Assembly (NCBI GenBank): GCA_018292915.2 | Contig: JACVVK020000337.1 | Coordinates: forward strand, 630,001-694,000 | Direction: 5' to 3' | Origin: Batillaria attramentaria | Lineage: Eukaryota; Mollusca; Gastropoda; Batillariidae | DNA: 64,000 bases | Shown: positions 33,505 through 44,170 of the stretch, piece by piece | Numbering within the stretch: position 1 is the stretch's first letter | How the letters are laid out: the number at the start of each line of letters is the position of its first letter | Program-made: the position numbers and the translations under genes | Notes under the pieces: generated by a model | What the model saw: only the letters and a program-made list of their open reading frames with translations | Database searches by the model: none | Told to the model about the DNA's origin: nothing

Positions 33505-33848
33505 CATCCACAGCGGCGGCCACGGTTTGCGGTACATCGCAGAGACTTCATTATCTTTGACGGTGTCTTTCTCCTTCCCCTTCTCGACAGGGATAGACCT
33601 GCTCGAGTTCCGAGCTCGAGAAGCCTGGTCCGAGGATCGCCCCTTGGCAGGCACACCCTGTTCAATGCTAGGCAGGAGGTTAGAGTTACCCGTTTAACAT
33701 TCTGCGCTGAATTCTGACGGTATGCACTAGGACTCTGTTTGACAGGTAGATGTAATTGCCGCGAGGGCTTTGTTTCGAGACGACTGTGCCGTGCGGTCAT
33801 GCCGTGCGCCACATTTGCGTTCCAGCCGGGAGGGGCGTCCATTATTAT
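33505..33848 (-). CDS. Left paralogue exon 6 with internal frameshift
   Basis: Starts IIMDAPPGWNANVAHG in one frame and ends VSAMYRKPWPPLWM in another, bounded by acceptor CTAACAAG and donor GTAAGG. Length 344 against 342 in the right copy. The first frame is homologous to about codon 52 and the second from about 33688 onward, so the shift lies near a GGG run at 33688-33690. The middle is Ser/Arg-rich and looks disordered. Confidence 0.7.
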
Positions 33849-33920
33849 CTTGTTAGGAGACACAGACAGATGATCGAGACATAAAACAAAACGGGACGGG
33901 CCGTTCCCAAAAGTGACAGT

Positions 33921-33924
<4 letters not shown>

Positions 33925-33954
<30 letters not shown>

Positions 33955-33990
33955 AGGATTTATATAGCGCCTATTCTTCGAAGAGCTCTA
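33925..33990 (-). mobile_element. Retroposon 3' tail, (TTG)n and GCGCTATATAAA
   Basis: On the minus strand AGGCGCTATATAAATCC is followed by (TTG)n, the same tail plan as the L2-like LINE at the right edge. Confidence 0.6.
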
Positions 33991-33992
33991 GG

Positions 33993-36280
33993 TATACTCG
34001 CGTCCATAAAAAAAAACGCAGAAGCATAAGTATGGTTTTCAAGAAAACCACGAAAAGCGTGAATTTGTTTGATACACCGGATATCCGCACTAGAGTGTTA
34101 CGGATTTCTCTGAGCCCTTATTTCACGTGCAGCGCGATCCGATCTGCGTCAGCACTTCGGGTGGCGAAAAACCGCAATATGCTTGAAACTCGTGTTTGGG
34201 GTGCACTCAGTGCTCCGTTCTTTTCACGTGCGAAACTCACGTTCGAGGCGTATAAAATGCAGAGGAAACAGAGGAAACTTATCACCACCGACAAAAATGC
34301 CATGCTTTGACAAACGCAGAAAGACATCTCGCCATTGGGATGCTGAACGCCGGCATGCCTGTCCAACGTGTCGCTGCTGCCCTGCAGGTGCACAACACCA
34401 CCATTTATCGTCTCCAGGAGCGTGTGGCTGTCACTGGAACCACCTCCGACCGGCCTCGACAAGGAGCACCTCGGGTGACGACATCGGGAGACCGTATGTT
34501 GGACCAGTGCTGACCCAAAGGCACAGGCAGGCCCGACGGACATGGGCTGCAAATGGTGCTTTTCTTGGGCGTCATCCATGGCGTGACGTCATCTTCTCAG
34601 ATGAGTCCAGGTTCTGCGTTAGCCACAACGACGGGAGGGTCCGAGTATACAGGCGACGCTTCCAGGACGCATGCATTAGGCAGTGCGACCGGTTTGGTGG
34701 CCCCTCGGTGATGGTGTGGGGTGCCATCACCAGGGACTTCAGGTCATCGCTGGAGGTGATCAATGGCAACCTCACAGAGCAGCGGTACATTAACAATGTG
34801 CTCCAGCCGACTGTACTTCCGTTCTTGGCTCAGCATGGTGGACCCAACAGGTTCATCTTCCAGCAGGACAATGCCACACCCCATTGTGCTCGAGTTACAG
34901 AATACAGAATACAGAATACAGAATACTTTATTAATCCCATATTTGGGAAATTGCAGTTCTGGCCCGCATACTAATAAGACACAAATGATAAACATTTTGA
35001 TAAAAGAGACTACAAAAATAAGTAAAACAGACAGTCTTGACCAGTAAGATTACTTAAAATCACGAATAAAACACACTAACACATAATAAAATTCCTGTCA
35101 CAGTCAACACTCATTGATACATCCATTCCGGCATTCACGCTGCACATTCACGCTGCACATTTACTCGCTCTGCACTCTCTCTCTCTCTCCCTCCCCCCCC
35201 CCTCTCTTTCTCTCTCTCTCCTCGATCCCCACACACACCCCTCTCTCTCTCGTGCGCGTCCTGCTTGAATTGGCAGCTCTAATAGCTGTGGGCAGAAAGG
35301 ATCTTGAATATCTGGTAGTCCTAGCTCTGGGTACTCTAAACCTACCACTACGTACAATAGTCAAGTTGTCGAAGTCCTGTCTGAGGGGATGTGTCTCGTC
35401 ACTGAGGATGTCAGTCAGTTTGTTCTTCGTTCGTCGGTCGTACAGTGTACCAAGTGTGTCTTGTGTCCTCCCGATCACCCCACCCGCTTTCTTGATCAGT
35501 TTATCCAACCTACCACTATCCTGTTTTGTCAGATTCCCACCCCAGCAAGTAAGGCCAAAAGACAATACACTACAAACTACTGATGAGTAAAACATTTGGA
35601 GAAGCTGAGGACAGACATCAAAAGACCTCAGTTTTCTCAGACAGTACAGACGTGTGTGTGCTTTCTTAAGGACAGAATCGGTGTTTTGGTTCCAGCTCAA
35701 GGTGTTATCCAGCACAACCCCTAGATACTTATACGTCTGCACACGTTCGACTTCTGCCCCTCCAGCAGTTCTTGCAGCAGAACGGAGTCAGGGTGATGGC
35801 CTGGCCTGCCATGTCCCCTGACATGAATTGTATTGAGCATCTCTGGGACATACTGGGCAGGAGAATCGACCACCACGTCTCTAGAGTCCAGACCAGGGAT
35901 GACCTGATTGCCGCCCTCCAGTACCACTGGATCAACATCCCGCAGCAGGAGATCCGTCGCCTCGTGATGTCCATGCCTCGGCGCTTACAGCATTGCCTTG
36001 CTGCGAATGGTGGGCACACCAGGTATTGAAAAAACGAGGAGTGAATAGACACTTCCAGCTCGGTGCAATGGCAGTGATTGACCCCCATGTGACATTACGG
36101 CTTCCGGTTCCTTTGTTTTTGCATTTTTCGCAACTTCAATGCATTGATTACACGCAGGCATGATTGTTCTACATTATTGTCGAAGGAATTAAATTTTGAC
36201 TCGGAAATCGGTTTTGGGTGAATTTTTTAAACGCTTCTGCGTTTTTTTTTTTGTTTTTTTTTTTTCTGAACGCGAGTATA
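33993..36280 (+). mobile_element. Tc1/mariner transposon, split by a LINE and internally deleted
   Basis: Inverted ends TATACTCGCGTCCATAAAA with ACGCAGAAGC at the left (33993-34026) and GCTTCTGCGTTTTTTTT with GAACGCGAGTATA at the right (36233-36280), with TA at each border. The transposase shows an N-terminal HTH (RHLAIGMLNAGMPVQRVAAA, 34322-34381), then jumps near 34485 to YVGPVLTQRHRQAR, losing roughly 60 codons of the second HTH and linker. Catalytic acidic residues are visible: FSDES (34594-34608), QQDNATPH (34861-34884) and, beyond the LINE, NCIEHLWD with Glu at 35835-35837 (DD34E type). It ends at a stop after GGHTRY (36027). It is dead, through both the frame break and the LINE. Confidence 0.92.
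34893..35768 (-). mobile_element. 5'-truncated CR1-like LINE inside the Tc1 transposase
   Basis: The minus strand encodes the end of a reverse-transcriptase protein (VQTYKYLGVVLDNTLSWNQN, GLTCWGGNLTKQDSGRLDKL, RRTKNKLTDILSDETHPLRQ), then a GA-rich 3' UTR, GGGATTAATAAAGTATTCTG and an (ATTCTGT)n tail. Only the thumb and C-terminal part survive. The Tc1 reading is cut between HCARVT and FLQQNG, with a few target bases apparently lost and no obvious target duplication. Confidence 0.88.
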
Positions 36281-36409
36281 CTTTACAAGTACATAAATAA
36301 AGAAGAGAATAAACAAGTACATGAATAGTAGATTAATAATCAGTTACAATTTTAATAAATACGAAGAAAGCATGCATACAAACATACATACATACATCTA
36401 GTCATACAT

Positions 36410-36500
36410 AATAATAATAATAATAATTTATTTATATAGCGCTTAATCTACATGGAAGGTAGTTCTAAGCGCTTAGAGTACAGGTAAAGAAACTGATAGA
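36410..36500 (-). mobile_element. Retroposon 3' end with (ATT)n and AAGCGCTATATAAAT
   Basis: The minus strand reads TAAGCGCTATATAAATAAAT followed by (TTA)n, matching the 3' tail of the L2-like LINE at 63960-64000. Confidence 0.65.
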
Positions 36501-36747
36501 CGTGAAGGTTCAGGGCCAGGGCAACTGCATGTATGGTACTTAATAAGTCAGTGTGGCTGTCACTGGAACCACAGTCAGTATACAGTTTACTAATGAGTTG
36601 AAGATAGAAATGAAATCCTGGAAATCCACGGAAAGAGCGGGTTGCGGTGCCACATAGGAAATGAGTTTCCAAATAAAAAAGTAAGCCATACAACTATTAT
36701 TTGACGTTCGTTCAAGTAACCCCCCCCCCCCCCCCCCCCCCGTTTAC

Positions 36748-36969
36748 CTGCTCTTTGAACAAATGCGGCTTCAGTGGAACACCTGGTTTGCGCAGAAGCC
36801 GCCTATTCTGATTATATTGCATCTCTTGCTCCTTGTCTTCCTCTGTGCCCAGGTTTTTCAGACGGATCGGCTCCGTGGATTTAAGATGTCGCACCTTGAT
36901 CATCATCAGCGTGTTGATTAACTGGTTTATGGCCTCTAAGAACTTGATCTCGTCGCGACGAAGCCTCAT
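36748..36969 (-). CDS. Left paralogue exon 5 (most conserved central exon)
   Basis: A 222-base exon, 74 codons in phase 0, with acceptor AATTATTCAG and donor GTAAAC. It encodes RRDEIKFLEAINQLINT, LMMIKVRHLKSTEPIRL and an acidic, Gln-rich tail. It is probably helical. Amino-acid and nucleotide identity to the right copy is very high through the MMIKVRHLKSTEPIRL core. A poly-C tract at 36720-36741 begins six bases inside the intron. Confidence 0.85.
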
Positions 36970-37509
36970 CTGAATAATTGGGAGGAAACGGGATCTTACT
37001 CGAGAAATAAAAATCGGACGTCTTAGATAATTTGTGCTTCACAGACATTCTCAAACTATATTTTTGAGGGGGGGGGGAGGGGGGAGGGGGTGTTAATTAA
37101 CAGTATGATATTTTTATCCACGGATTTTAAAGGCCAGCCTGTCACCACATTGGAGCTCGCGGAGATGCTCCGTGGCGGCTAATATCGAACCGCTCAATCA
37201 CATGCACCGTGAAAACCTCACCCAGGCTAGCATTGAGCCAAAGGCGAGGGGATGAGGATTGCGTCTGCTACGGTCGTGTTGACAAGCAGAACTATTGGTC
37301 GTTGCATTCCTCGTTCGCAAAACTAGCAGGCCCCGGTGTACTGCATTCCGAACTCTAGTTGTTACCGACAGCGTACATGCCCACTCACACGTGCAACTTT
37401 CTTCAAACCTAAGTTTGTCCGCTGTGAAAACATCGTAATCGTAGGAGATGGGGCTTTGGTCTTTGAGCGTCAGTGTACAGTACACTAATGAGTACTAATG
37501 AAAACGCAC

Positions 37510-37645
37510 GATTATTTTCGCAGGTTGTTCCTCTGTGTACATGACCATTCCATCACCTTCTGGAGGATTCTCCTGTTTGATGCGCGCCTCGCGGGTGTGG
37601 CGAAAATGTTCCTCGTAAGGGTATCCGGAACACACGGCGGGAATC
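37510..37645 (-). CDS. Left paralogue exon 4
   Basis: A 136-base exon, exactly as long as its paralogue. The acceptor CATGACAG at 37646 was chosen from the alignment (DRIPAVCSGYPY against NSIPMVYAGKSY), although open frame continues upstream. The donor GTGCGT is non-ideal, but sits at the same place as GTGCAT in the right copy. It encodes IPAVCSGYPYEEHFRH through YTEEQPAKII. Confidence 0.7.
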
Positions 37646-38021
37646 CTGTCATGTAGATAGCAATACAACTGATCCGTAAATCTGTTTTTCACTAGAACAA
37701 CAACCACAAGTGTATAAGATATGGCCACGAACCGTCTGCTGTCTACGGAAAAGTCGCATCGTGTGCTTGTTACACTACAATATAATAATACTGCAGTGAC
37801 TTTCACACACGTTCCGTGACCTCTCACAAAGATGCATAGGCACCTTACCTAAACTGTCCTTCTTGACTGGGTATCACCAACCACTTCAGTTGCAGCAGCA
37901 ACACCAGCGGCAACTCTGTACCATCGGTACCACTACGCTTACCCTCTGCAATGACCCGAACAAGATAACCAAGATTTGAGCCGAGACAACTAATCACTAA
38001 GAAGGAAAAAAAACCAAACAC

Positions 38022-38205
38022 GCTCGGTGACAAGAAAAGTGGACAGTTCTGAACAACTTTGTGGTCAACGTGCTATTTCACAGTGTGCACAGAAGCTGTG
38101 AGTTCTGTCGCATTCACCAGCACAGTACATTTTCAGCCCGTTTCAGAGATTATTGCCTGCATGAGTTTGTCTCGGCCCTTGTCGCAGCAAGCACGCATGC
38201 TGCGG
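38022..38205 (+). mobile_element. Solo arm of the fold-back element
   Basis: CTCGGTGACAAGAAAAGTGG, ATTTCACAGTGTGCACAGAA and GAGATTATTGCCTGCATGAG match 11670-11850 in one orientation. It lies in intron 3 of the left paralogue. Confidence 0.85.
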
Positions 38206-38246
38206 TTCTGTGACTATTATTTATGTCAGTCCATGTAACCTCCTAC

Positions 38247-38398
38247 CTCATGTCTGATTCCTTTATATGGGTTTTGATCTGACTGAATCCCGCAGTTGGA
38301 CAGATCTGGAGGTCTTCTCCGTCTTTCAGTTCGGCATTTCGAGTTTTCTTCCGAGCCACTTCAGGTTTCGCGAAGTGCTTGTAGAGGGCCGACCAAAC
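38247..38398 (-). CDS. Left paralogue exon 3
   Basis: A 152-base exon with acceptor TTTAAACAG and donor GTAGGA. It encodes VWSALYKHFAKPEVARKK and ends with SQIKTHIKESDM. The right copy is three bases longer and shares KHF-AKPE, RK, SAG/TAG and the closing IK/IR-H-I pattern. Ends in phase 2. Confidence 0.8.
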
Positions 38399-38504
38399 CT
38401 GTTTAAACATACATAGAAACAGTGCTGCTAATCTATTGTTGATACCAACACTGAGCGAATTCTCACATTCGATGGCTGCCTTCATTGAGCTCGCGATATG
38501 CGAA

Positions 38505-38560
<56 letters not shown>

Positions 38561-38610
38561 GGGGGGGGGGGAGAGCGAGGCCTGGAAAGTAGGAGGGGGG
38601 GGGGATCGAG

Positions 38611-38685
<75 letters not shown>

Positions 38686-38745
38686 TGTGGAGATCGAAGG
38701 CCTCTGCAAAATAAGACGTAAAGATGTTTATCTGTTATTAATTCC

Positions 38746-38815
<70 letters not shown>
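38505..38815 (+). repeat. (GT)n, poly-G, (GT)n and (CA)n cluster
   Basis: GT runs at 38506-38556 and 38612-38682, poly-G at 38558-38571 and 38596-38604, and (CA)n at 38749-38814. The facing GT and CA tracts could pair as a hairpin. Confidence 0.95.
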
Positions 38816-38849
38816 ATGTGTGTCATGGGTGTCCGTGTCAATTGTTTAC

Positions 38850-38976
38850 CTCAGGGTCCATTTGCTCAGCCATTGCGTTAAGCACGAGTTGATCCAAGTC
38901 AATGACAGGCCAACCTGCCACAGGCCTGTAGTTCTCGTAAACCGGTGTGAACAGCCCGGCAGCCATGTCGTTCACT
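38850..38976 (-). CDS. Left paralogue exon 2
   Basis: A 127-base exon between GGTTTTCAG and GTAAAC. It encodes [19 protein letters not shown] then [19 protein letters not shown]. The corresponding right-hand exon shares the pattern NDM/KDM, LTP, Y.PV.GWP, L.LD.LV and MA.Q. It ends in phase 0. Confidence 0.8.
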
Positions 38977-39169
38977 CTGAAAACCAGCCACACCGTCACA
39001 AAGTCTGCTCAGGCTCCTACCGCTCTACTCTATGCAGTTCAGTACTCAGCCCGGCGAAGAATCACGTGCTCTACGACGGTTTGCGCAGCACGCAGCTGGC
39101 ACCTCAGTTTTGAGTTGAATTATTCGGGCTGAGTTCTGACTTGTATGATCGTACTGATTCGGATAGGTC

Positions 39170-39310
39170 AAAACAAAATAAAACAAAACAGCAACCCCCC
39201 CAAAAAAAAAACAAAACAAAACAAAAAACAACAAAAAAACAAAACAAAAAAAAAAACAAAAAAAACCCCAAAACAAACAAACAAACAAACAAACAAACAA
39301 AGAATCAAAC
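39170..39310 (+). repeat. A-rich AAAAC/CAAACAAA simple repeat
   Basis: About 130 bases of A with interspersed C and no T until 39304. Confidence 0.9.
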
Positions 39311-39448
39311 AAAACCAGCAAAGATGTGTGCGAAATACTTCCAGGTACCAAATAAGGATAAGTATACAGGGGCGCCGGAAGATGGTGGGGGGAGGGGGGG
39401 TAGAATCTCAGAGGGGGGAAAGCCTTCACGAACCAGGGAGCCACTAGA

Positions 39449-40143
39449 GAGACTTAGCGCGCCTTCCTCACTGAGGAGAGTATGCAAATTCAGCCTCTGA
39501 CGTCATCACATCCTGCGTGCTTTGGGGTCACCCGCCAGAGGCTTCCTCTCCGAAACCATTTTCCCTCTGCGAACTTCGTGAGAATCGCCCATTCTACGAA
39601 GCCATTTTCGTACGTCTTTTTATGTACTCAAACTTGTAGAATGTGTTGTTTGCGCATTACTTATAGGTCTACTGATGTTTCATTTTATGAAATTCGCAGT
39701 CAGCAGTGGGTGGAGAAGATCCTAAATATGTTATTTTTCGATTTTACTGGGACACCCCACGAGCGCTGTCCTGCCTGCCAAATCCAATATGGCGGCCACA
39801 AAGGTGCGCCTCGCTTGAGATTTTTACAAACATTTTACCAATCGGTTAAATCCTAGAGAGGTCCAAGACTACAAGAATAAGGGATCAATTTCATTAAAAA
39901 ATGCGATGTGAGGACATTTTGTGTTCAGCGAAGCCAGATTAATGTAATCAGTGAACGGCTTGTGTTGACAAGTAACCACGCTGGCTTTCGTCTGACTGGA
40001 GTTGTCTCCCTTGTCTCCTTACTCTGCGAAATTCGGTGGCACGCTAAACGGGTGGCCACTACGAAACCCCGGGTAGTGCGCTGTGATGACGTCAGAGGCT
40101 GAATTTGCATACTCTCCTCAGTGAGGAAGGCGCGCTAAGTCTC
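39449..40143. mobile_element. MITE with 62-base perfect inverted repeats, nested in the composite element
   Basis: GAGACTTAGCGCGCCTTCCT... (39449-39511) is the exact inverse of 40082-40143. About 695 bases with no transposase. It lies inside the CAGGGGCGCC element and is therefore younger. Confidence 0.88.
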
Positions 40144-40609
40144 ACTACTGAAAGGAAGGACGTTGCTCAAAGAAAGTGAAAAGCGCGGGGGGGGGGGGGG
40201 GGGGAAGGATTATCAAACAACTTTCTGCCAAGTCGTTTTGATATTTCATGCAACGGCTAAACTCAGTTCTCTGTTGGGTGGGATGAGGGACAGAGCAGGG
40301 GGGGGGGGTAGGGGAAGGGGGGGGGCAAGACCATGGCTTTGCCCCCCCCCCCTTTCTTGCCATAGTCACCTGATTTTCCAGGGGGGGGGGGGGCATAAAG
40401 ATACTCTTGCCCCACCTGCTTGGGTACAGGGGTGGGGGGGGGCAGCAGCCCCCCCCCCCAGTTCCGGCGCCCCTGGTATAGACTCTTGTTCGACTTTCCT
40501 CGCTGGGCTTCCCGCGCGAAAAAATTCGCCGACAGCAGCGCATTCTGTCTCAAACACTATTAGTTTTACCCAGTTACATATGTGACCTCGCCATTTTTGC
40601 TCTGACAGA

Positions 40610-40712
40610 TCTTTGCCTAGACGCTGACCTGTGTGGGGATTGAGGAGAGAGAGAGAGAGAAAGAGCAGAGCGAGTGAATGTGTAGCGTGAATGTGCAGAG
40701 TGAATGGGGGGC
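40610..40712 (+). mobile_element. LINE 3' UTR fragment
   Basis: TGTGTGGGGATTGAGGAGAG, then GCAGAGCGAGTGAATGTG and GCGTGAATGTGCAGAGTGAA, match the complement of 35130-35245 in the LINE lodged in Tc1. Confidence 0.7.
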
Positions 40713-40999
40713 AATCAGAGGAGCGGACAGCCTTCGGTCTGCAAAAACAGTTCTCTGTTGGGTGGGATGAGGGAGAGAGCAGGAAGAGGGGTAGGGGAGA
40801 GGTAGGGGAAAGGGGGGGGAGCAAGACCATGGCTTTGCCCCCCCCCCCCCCCTTCTTGCCATAGTCACCTGATTTTCCAGGGGGGGGGGGGGGCAAAAAG
40901 ACACTCTTGCCCCCCCCTGCTTGGGTACGGGGGGGGGGGCAGCTGCCCCCCCCCCCCCCCCGGTTCAGGCGCCCCTGTATAGTGATGCGTGCTTCCTAC

Positions 41000-41169
41000 C
41001 TTCGTCTGATTTTTTGTGTCTGTTCTCCCGGAGCATGCTGCTCGGCGAGGTGGAGATCGTCGCGATAGCGAACTTTGGCATCCTCTCTGTGTGACACCCG
41101 CTTGTACAGGAAGTACTTCTGACAGTACTTGGATAACGCTTGAAGCAACGCTTGCTGCCTTTGAGACAT
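41000..41169 (-). CDS. Left paralogue exon 1
   Basis: Encodes MSQRQQALLQALSKYCQ followed by KYFLYKR and a charged tail ending QTQKIRR. The Met was chosen because the right paralogue has a Met at the same position and both have A at -3. The frame is open upstream to about 41203, so the exon may instead begin at an acceptor near 41204. Donor GTAGGA; ends in phase 2. Confidence 0.7.
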
Positions 41170-41234
41170 GTTGAAATGTGCAGTCCTGGATCTCTCGTCG
41201 TATCTCTTGTCAATGCAGGCGCCGGTAAGGCAGG

Positions 41235-41260
41235 TCTCTGTGACACATATATATATATGT
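41235..41260 (-). promoter_or_regulatory. TATA-like run upstream of left paralogue exon 1
   Basis: The minus strand reads CATATATATATATGTG about 80 bases upstream of the proposed start codon, which would suit a core promoter with a short 5' UTR. It may equally be a small (TA)n repeat. The right copy lacks it. Confidence 0.25.
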
Positions 41261-41634
41261 GAGTCTGCAAGTGAAGTCGGTATCCGGTGATGGTTGTTTT
41301 CACCGGAGACACTCGTTTTCCTCTCAAGAAAACGCTGCCTTTCGTTGACAATAAAGTCTCCAACTGGTTGTATGTCGAATGCTCTGTTTGTTGGGTTCTG
41401 CGTAAGTCAAGAGAAAAACCTATATCTCTGAAATAGTCTTTTGTGTTAGGGGTAACATGTTACATGCACAATTCTCAAGCAACGCGACACCCTAAAATGA
41501 TGACATCAGCAATAAAATTACTACGTCATACGACATATGACGTTTCATAGGTGGTCTTTGTTAGATTGTTAGAATTTATTTGAGCAATAAAATGGGACGC
41601 CACCGTACACGTAAGACGTCCACAGCGCATTTTT

Positions 41635-41679
41635 GGCTCCCTTGTGTAACAATGGGAGTCTATGTATTAACCCTCCGTC

Positions 41680-41739
<60 letters not shown>

Positions 41740-42542
41740 GTGTCCAGAAAACTTTAACGTTGTCATTTTCTCAGAATCTACAAAGGCAGAGGCACCAAAC
41801 TTGGCATGCTTATAGAAAACCACAAGACCTTTCAAACCATATCATTTTGAATGACCTTGACTCAAGGTCAAGGTCACTAACGCTCTCTGTTTGAAAATTT
41901 TACATTGGCATTTTCTCGTAATCTACAAACACCAGAGGTTTTAAACTTTGCATGATGATAGACGTTGATAAGAACTTTACAGACATACATGTAGTCGGTG
42001 GCCTTGTGTCAAGGTCAAGGCCGTACACGCTATTTTTGTGAAACCTTAACATTGGCATTTTCTCAGAAACAACAAACAGCAGAGGCGCCAAACCTGGCGT
42101 GCTGTTAGACAGTGATAAGACCTATGCACACATACCACCTTAAATGACCTTGACTCAAGGTCAAGGTCATTAAAACACAACAAACAGTAGAGGTACCAAA
42201 CGAGGTATGATGATAGACAGCAATGAGACCTACCTTTCTGAATGACCTTGACTGAAGGTCAAGGTCATTAAAGCTGTCTGTTGTGAATTTTAACATTACT
42301 GTTTTCGGAGGAACTGCAAATACTAGAGGCACCAAACTTGGCATAATGATAGACATTGATGAGATCTCATTGGAATGACCTTGACCAAAGGTCAAGGCCA
42401 TACAAACTGTTTCCGGGAAAATTGTAATATTGCCATGAACTCAGAGCGCCAGAGACACTTTACTTGGCATGATAATGGACAGTGATAAGAGCTTTACAAA
42501 CATACTCTTGTGAATGACCTTGACCTGTGTCACAAGGGAGCC
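41635..42542. mobile_element. Inverted-repeat element filled with ~130-base tandem repeats
   Basis: Bounded by GGCTCCCTTGTG (41635-41646) and its exact inverse CACAAGGGAGCC (42531-42542). The interior holds about six diverged units with TTGGCATTTTCTCAGAA, AGAGGCACCAAACTTGGCAT and AATGACCTTGACTCAAGGTC. The last motif carries inverted TCAAGGTCA-type half-sites. A (GT)n run lies at 41685-41745. Confidence 0.8.
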
Positions 42543-43550
42543 ATGGAGGCTTTTGCCTCTCTAGTTTTCTATGTTTTACACCACTCGGCAGTGCAAATTT
42601 TCAGTGAATTAACTACGAATGTTTTACGTTTGAAAATAGTAAGGAAACAGAGAGTGAAAGTGTGAGTTATGACTTTCCATAACCTACTCAGTGGTTTTGC
42701 AGTTCACATAAACACACTCAAGTTACGTCATCGGTCATGACATGGAAATGGAGATTTTTGCCTTCTGTGAAAAAATGCTGAAGATTGATGAAAAATGAGG
42801 CTATGGTGACTGCATTTGGGAAGGCAAAACAAAGAAACAGCAAAATCAGAAACCAAAAGCTACTTGGAAACGTATGAACGAGTCAGAAAGACACAAACAT
42901 CGACAGAAAGCGCCTGTGAATCGAATCGAACACACACACACACACACCGCAATGCGTATCACACCAGCAGACGAAATCGCTTGTTCAGCCTACCGCGATA
43001 AAAATTCCTAGAACTGGCCTTCAGAATGTGCGCTCAGTGAATCTTCACGCTCCCACGACCGATAGCCTACGGTGCAGCAAGACGTGTCGAAGTGTTTGGA
43101 TTTGGACACACGTACACTTTCCCGTTCTGCCGACCCTGTGAGATCGATCAGTGTCTCCTGCGTAAGGAGCTCGAAAGGATATGCAGTTCATTTCCAAGAT
43201 GCAACCGTTTGAAACTTAAATTGTCTTCACTTGGGTTATCCATTTCACATCAGCACGGACAAACACTTTATATTAGTGAGACTGACGGTACTGCGACTCG
43301 TAGGTGTACTTTGTTTATCTGTTTTGTTTACGATTTTTTGCTTCACTTCGAATGAGGATCTCAGTGGCCCCTTTACAGAATCAACACACGAATCTTAGCT
43401 GAAGAATCGTGTTCTTGCGACCAGCCCAGATAAAGTGGAATTCCCTTTTCACTGAATTTACTGTGCAGGCAATTTCCCTGACCGGTGTCATCTTCATATT
43501 TCACGGTGTTCGTTTGATGCCAGAGAGAGAGAGAGAGAGAGAGAGAGAAT
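42543..43550. other. Spacer between paralogues, no gene recognised
   Basis: Unassigned; short (CA)n at 42929-42948 and (GA)n at 43524-43548. Confidence 0.4.
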
Positions 43551-43554
43551 AGGC

Positions 43555-43800
43555 CTAATAATAATAATAATAATATTACACTTGTAGAGCGCTGTCACGA
43601 CCCAGTCTTGCCTTCCAACTCACACACACATTCACACACGCAAATAACCACTCGCTCCCATACCGCTCGCAATCATACAACACCAGACGCGCAAAACGCT
43701 GAGCATACAACACGAAATCTTTACCATAGACACTCAAACACTTAACTACACACACATTTAAAACATACAATTGCACAAGCACTTCCGTCTGTCACGGAAC
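43555..43800 (-). mobile_element. SINE-C-like retroposon
   Basis: On the minus strand it ends GAGCGCTCTACAAGTGTAAT followed by (ATT)n. The same ATTACACTTGTAGAGCGC occurs at 62303-62322. Confidence 0.6.
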
Positions 43801-44170
43801 GTGTCAGGCGACTTGGTGGCAATTACTGACTAATTACCAACACGTACTTTGGTTGACATTACAGCGTGAGTTAACAGTCTTAGTCCGTTATACTCAAACT
43901 AGTCTGGTGGCTTGGTCTCTGACAGTTGGAGGAGTACGTTACAGAGTGCATACGCCCTTTCTCCCGCCGGAACGGACGCCGCCGTCTTCAAGGTGGAGAA
44001 GGCACACGTAGACAGAAACTCCCGTCCCCAACTCGTCAGGTGTCCACGGGTACCAAGTGGCGTCGTCGCAGTGCGCGCCTGCTTGCGTGGGGGTGACACG
44101 TCCCATGTCAGCCTCGTTGCAGCCTCTACCCGTCACTCCGGACCCCAGCCAGACCGCGGTTGATACAAAA

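Larger units (their letters stand above)
39367..40977. mobile_element. Composite element with CAGGGGCGCC ends
   Basis: Starts CAGGGGCGCCGGAA and ends with the inverse GGCGCCCCTG (40968-40977); an internal GGCGCCCCTG also ends at 40475. Both right-hand units (40263-40475 and 40747-40977) share TTCTCTGTTGGGTGGGATGA, CCATGGCTTTGCCCCCCC and CACCTGATTTTCCAGGGG, so the right half is tandemly duplicated. The ends resemble hAT-type termini, but no matching target duplication is evident. Confidence 0.65.
30537..41169 (-). pseudogene. Left paralogue of an unrecognised ~605-residue protein (gene span, nine exons, two frameshifts)
   Basis: Nine exons on the minus strand match, in order and splice phase, nine exons at 48727-61656. 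Exon lengths from 5' to 3' are 170 (from the Met), 127, 152, 136, 222, 344, 208, 174 and 288 bases. Predicted features are a basic, Tyr-rich N-terminus (SKYCQKYFLYKR), a charged helical middle (LMMIKVRHLKSTEPIRL), a low-complexity linker ending RKPWPPLWM, and a hydrophobic C-terminal segment (AKMALMVMSMPATEIC). I do not recognise the family. Exons 6 and 7 have lengths incompatible with an open frame, and read straight through the exon 6-7 junction forms TGA. The copy is therefore decaying, misassembled, or spliced in a way I cannot see. Confidence 0.6.

Noticed and set aside
37490..37512. Apparent lack of a splice donor in exon 4 of the left paralogue, with stop at TAG
   Set aside because: Alignment with the right copy shows GTGCGT at exactly the homologous place, giving 136 bases in both copies.
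40145..40600. Gly/Pro-rich open frames around 40.2-40.9 kb as a structural protein
   Set aside because: They derive from poly-G/C tracts inside a duplicated transposon end and are open in several frames.
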